DNA of 64,000 nucleotides from JACDCA01 sp963810305 (lineage in GTDB: Bacteria; Acidobacteriota; Vicinamibacteria; Vicinamibacterales; 2-12-FULL-66-21), in contig CAWEMY010000002.1 in the NCBI GenBank assembly GCA_963810305.1, positions 54,786-118,785 of the forward strand, read 5' to 3'. The notes under the pieces are model-generated. The model had not been told where the DNA came from. It did not search any database and was given only the letters and a program-made list of their open reading frames with translations. The translations under genes and the position numbers were made by a program. Shown here one piece after another: positions 61,135 to 64,000 of this stretch (the stretch's first letter is position 1; every line of letters starts with the position of its first letter).

Positions 61135-61916
61135 CCGAAGCAAAGCCCGCGCGCGTGCGGGCGCTGATCGTGGACGATGAACCGCTGGCGCGAAAGCGGC
61201 TGCAAATGCTGGCGGCCTCGGAAGACTGGTTGGAGATCGTCGACGAATGCTCTGACGGCATCACCGCCGTCACCACGATCCAGAAACTCCGTCCCGACCT
61301 CGTCTTCCTCGATGTCGAGATGCCCGGCGCCAGCGGCTTCGATGTCATCGAGGCGATCGGCGCCGAGCGGATGCCGTTTGTGGTGTTCGTGACCGCCTAC
61401 GACAAGTACGCCATCAAGGCGTTCGACGTCCACGCGGTGGACTACCTGTTGAAGCCGTTCGATCGCGATCGCTTCCACCAGGCGCTCGCGCGCGCGCGCC
61501 AGCAGCTCGAGCAGCGCTCGAGCGGTGAGCTCGAACGGCGCCTGCTCGCGCTGGTGCAGGATCTGAAGCCCGCACACCAGAAGCTCGAACGGTTCGTGAT
61601 CAAGTCCGGCGGCCGCGTGTTCTTCGTACGGTCCGAGGAGATCGACTGGATCGAGGCCGCGGGCAACTACGTCAAGCTCCACGTCGGCACCGACGCACAC
61701 CTGTTTCGGGAAACCATGAACGCCCTCGAGGCGCGCCTGAACCCCGACACGTTCTACCGCATCCACCGGTCGCACATCGTCAACATCGAGCGCGTGCGCG
61801 AGCTCCAGCCGTGGTTCAACGGCGAATACGTCGTCTTTCTGAAAAACGGCACGCGCCTGACACTGAGCCGCGGCTACCGCGAGAAGCTGCAGGAACGAAT
61901 CGGCCGGTCGCTGTAG
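61131..61916 (+). CDS. LytTR-family response regulator
   Basis: 261 residues. The receiver domain has VRALIVDDEPLARKRLQMLA, LVFLDVEMPGASGFDVI with the phospho-Asp, and VTAYDKYAIKAFDVHAVDYL. The C-terminal LytTR DNA-binding domain reads RVFFVRSEEIDWIEAAGNYV, KLHVGTDAHLFRETMNALEA and RIHRSHIVNIERVRELQPWF. With the kinase 4 bp upstream it forms a complete two-component system. No clear target site was found, apart from the dyad before the kinase gene. Confidence 0.95.
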   Translation: MTEAKPARVRALIVDDEPLARKRLQMLAASEDWLEIVDECSDGITAVTTIQKLRPDLVFLDVEMPGASGFDVIEAIGAERMPFVVFVTAYDKYAIKAFDVHAVDYLLKPFDRDRFHQALARARQQLEQRSSGELERRLLALVQDLKPAHQKLERFVIKSGGRVFFVRSEEIDWIEAAGNYVKLHVGTDAHLFRETMNALEARLNPDTFYRIHRSHIVNIERVRELQPWFNGEYVVFLKNGTRLTLSRGYREKLQERIGRSL

Positions 61917-61927
61917 TAATCAATGAT

Positions 61928-61978
61928 CAGTAGGGGTCTATGGTCAGTGGTCAGTGGTCAGTAGGCCGGCGCCGGCCT
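61928..61978. repeat. Heptamer tract plus perfect palindrome between convergent genes
   Basis: Heptamers (TGGTCAG, TGGTCAG, TGGTCAG, TAGG) at 61940-61964 run into AGGCCGGCGCCGGCCT (61963-61978), a perfect 16-bp palindrome without a T-run. Located between the LytTR gene and the convergent Omp85 gene, it may act as a weak bidirectional terminator. Confidence 0.7.
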
Positions 61979-61979
61979 C

Positions 61980-64000
61980 TCATTTCGTCCAGCCAATCGA
62001 AAACACCGTCTCGCCATCGCGAAGGCCCTTCGCGATATCGAGTCGGACGACGCCACTGCCTGGGACGGCGATTCGAATGCCCGCTCCTGCGTCGGCATGC
62101 CACGCGGAGCCAGCGACGCAGCCGCTTCTCGGCACCAGCTACGTCGACGAACACCGCGGGCGCGATCGGAACGATGCGGAGGCCCGGCTTGAACCACCGC
62201 CGCCACTCCGACCCGGCGTGATAAACGCGGCGGCCGAAAACATCCCCCGTGATGACGCCATCGTCGAGCAGCGGATGGGCACGCAACAGCACACCCCGTG
62301 CGTGCCCGAGGCCCGCTCCCGGCCACAGCGCAAACGGTGCGCGTGCCCCCGTGAGGTCGACGCCACCGCGCCCGATCACGACATGTCCTTCATGGCGTAC
62401 GGCGGACCGCCACTCGGCGACGGCGCCGAAGGTCCACGAGGAAAAGCTCCCGGCGAAAGCAGCTGCACTTGCTCGAAGTGAGACCCGATCTCGCGCGAGA
62501 CGCTGATCTGCGCCGACGTTGAGCGCAGCCGTCCTCCCACGATCCGGCCAGACATCGACTCCCCCTCCCACTTCCCACCTGAGGTTCGTCGTCGTCCAGT
62601 TCGACACGGTGGCTGCCCCCGCGACGCACTTCACGTACGTTCATGGTTCGTAGTTCAGAGTTCACCATTTCTTCGTAGCTCTGCTCATCATGAAAGAGAT
62701 CGAGCTTCAGTACGCCGCCCAGAGGCGATGGCGTTGCGTACGACAGAGCGACGGCCGGACGTTTCTCCCACCAGCGCCACGAGGCGCTGAAGACGTCACC
62801 GGCGCCGGTGGGATTGGCGAACCACCCGCGCAATTCGCGATCGGAGAGCGCGCGAACGCCAATGACGGCAAGACTCGTCAGGGATGTCGGCGCCCGCGGT
62901 CGCTCGACGACGACGGCGTCCACCGCAGCGCGACCGTTCTCGAGCGGACGGTATGTCACACGCGCGAGCTGCGCTGCGGGCAACTCATCGAGCCGGCGGT
63001 TCGCTGCCAGAAGGCTGCTGGACGTCAGCAGCGTCTGCGGCGTCAGATGCATCAGATCGGTCGCCGCCCGGTGACGGGTGCGCGCGAGGCCGTGGACGGT
63101 CACCAGGTCGATGACCGGTTCGCCAAGCGGATTCCAGGCGTCCAGCGCGGCCGTGCCGTCACCGGTTACGAAGCTGCTGGTGGCGAGGATCCGCCACGCA
63201 TGCGAGTCCTCGGGGTTGAGTCTTACGGCGGTGCGGGCCAGGGCGGTCGCCTTCGACCACTCCTCCTGAAGCGCATGCACGCCAGCCATTTCCCGCCACG
63301 GCCCGGACTCGGTCGGACAAAGCTCCGAGGCCGACCGGAGAGTCTGGAGCGCCTTCGCGTGAGCGCCCTCGCTGGCGCTGCGAACCCCGTCGTCGATGAG
63401 TGCGGCGCATGGAGACGTCGAAGCAGGTGTTCTGTCATCAGCTGGAACGTCCGCCACCGGTTTCTTCAGCCCCTCACTCGGAAGCGCAAGCATCGTCCAA
63501 CGATCCGATTTCTGCCAGGCAGCCTCGAAAGTCGATTCAGTGAGGACGCGAAGCGGCGCGCGCGCAGGGTCGTGGACGATCACGCGCCCGTCGGCCCACG
63601 CGACGATCACGACGTAGTGGAAAACTCCAGGACGGTCTTCGATGAGTGCGATGACCGGCTGCCGATCGGCGAGGCGGCTGCGAACGAGGGGGGCATCACC
63701 GCGAAACGAACGCGCGTCCCACCCGCGGTCACGAAGGGCCGACAGAAGCGCGTCACCGCGGATCCCGCCCGCCGACCGGTCGACGAGTGACGAAAACGTC
63801 TCCGCATAGACACCGGTCTCTCCCCAATACCGCAACACCATTGCGGCCGCGGCGCCGCCACAGAGGGCTTCACTTTGCTGAATGTAGGGAACGTCGAGGA
63901 CACCCGCAAGGCCGGCAGAAACGGGCGCCTGAGCACGCGCCGGCAGAGCCGCTGCCATCGCGAGGACGGCAGCGGCCACACCCGCAGACGCGCGATACGG
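61980..64000 (-). CDS. C39-like cysteine peptidase-TPR-POTRA-Omp85 barrel fusion (start outside window; frame breaks)
   Basis: The frame is open to base 64000; the signal (VAAAVLAMAAALPARAQA) appears to lack its basic start, so the gene begins beyond the window. The order is: C39-like peptidase with Gln-Cys in IQQSEALCGGAAAAMVLRYW, His in VFHYVVIVAW and Asp in VIVHDPARAP; a linker; TPR-like helices (EGAHAKALQTLRSASELCP, WSKATALARTAVRLNPEDSH); a POTRA-like unit (VIDLVTVHGLARTRHRAATD, RRLDELPAAQLARVTYRPLE); and a barrel. At 62639-62666 a 28-bp heptamer tract interrupts the frame; beyond it TVSNWTTTNLRWEVGGGVDV continues. A second break lies near 62105. The last strand reads RLDIAKGLRDGETVFSIGWTK with TGA at 61982-61980. 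Confidence 0.75.
62639..62666. repeat. 28-bp heptamer tract inside a coding sequence
   Basis: GTTCATG, GTTCGTA, GTTCAGA, GTTCACC: four 7-mers of the class otherwise seen between genes. Its length is one more than a multiple of three, and the protein frame changes exactly here. Confidence 0.85.

Noticed and set aside
58732..61143. 803-residue open frame on the minus strand
   Set aside because: Antisense to the PP2C phosphatase and LytS genes, both of which have full motif sets; rich in Arg/Asp/His as expected for a shadow frame.
1..64000. tRNA, rRNA, insertion sequence or prophage genes
   Set aside because: I found no cloverleaf-like tRNA sequence, rRNA core motifs, transposase or phage structural motifs by eye. 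A covariance-model search would be needed to exclude small RNAs.

Overview
The window is a high-GC bacterial chromosome segment, most likely from the Acidobacteriota and probably a Vicinamibacteria-type lineage. This is an inference from gene content: a VWFA-type secreted protein of the acidobacterial kind, a very large secreted zinc metalloprotease of the DUF5117 type, 'PDFSGTW' secreted proteins, three ECF sigma/anti-sigma-like pairs, long-form IspH and a Gly/Pro-rich TonB. No rRNA, tRNA, phage, transposase or CRISPR array was recognised. There is no gene-free stretch longer than about 220 bases.

Layout. 1-3547: the N-terminal part of an NtrY-like kinase, nrdR, a flippase-like membrane protein and a DUF4097 protein. 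3684-7171: purC with a Fis-type regulator, then groES-groL behind a sigma70-type promoter with a CIRCE operator and followed by a terminator. 7173-12078 (minus): five tightly packed genes, read in the order PHP hydrolase, GHL10-like glycosidase, CBM9-like protein, GNAT, Tat-exported class V aminotransferase. 12104-15754: two tandem radical SAM enzymes, a family 2 glycosyltransferase and a convergent membrane protein. 15819-21886: metalloprotease, TonB, FAD oxidoreductase, VWA protein and tatA. 21883-26075: selB and rnr. 26087-36033: two ECF pairs, glycerate 2-kinase, gatB, pckA, DUF4159 protein and ispH. 36057-47165: an efflux locus with a Spy-like protein, TolC, AcrAB-type pump, and MacA plus a MacB-type ATPase and permease. 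47242-53515: folK, a DksA/TraR protein coupled to a ferritin-like protein, and a tesA-ybbA-ybbP operon. 53641-56301: metallophosphoesterase and two peptidoglycan enzymes. 56342-61916: a third ECF pair, a second DUF4097 protein, a receiver-PP2C phosphatase and a LytS/LytTR pair. 61980-64000: a composite C39-peptidase/TPR/POTRA/Omp85 protein that runs off the end.

Many genes carry single-base frame breaks although both sides read as good protein. They are densest between 37.1 and 45.7 kb and also hit the essential groL, so most are probably sequence or assembly errors. These genes are reported as whole loci with the break positions.

The most unusual layer is a set of short repeats tied to gene ends and reading frames. 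A palindrome (REP-A) supplies the TAG stop codon of five genes. A second palindrome (REP-B) is translated in one frame as a VVQPF(K/R)A peptide in two unrelated proteins. A third class of 7-bp tandem tracts sits between genes, and one 28-bp tract lies exactly at a frame break in the composite Omp85 gene. The combination resembles in-frame palindromic element systems such as those of Rickettsia.
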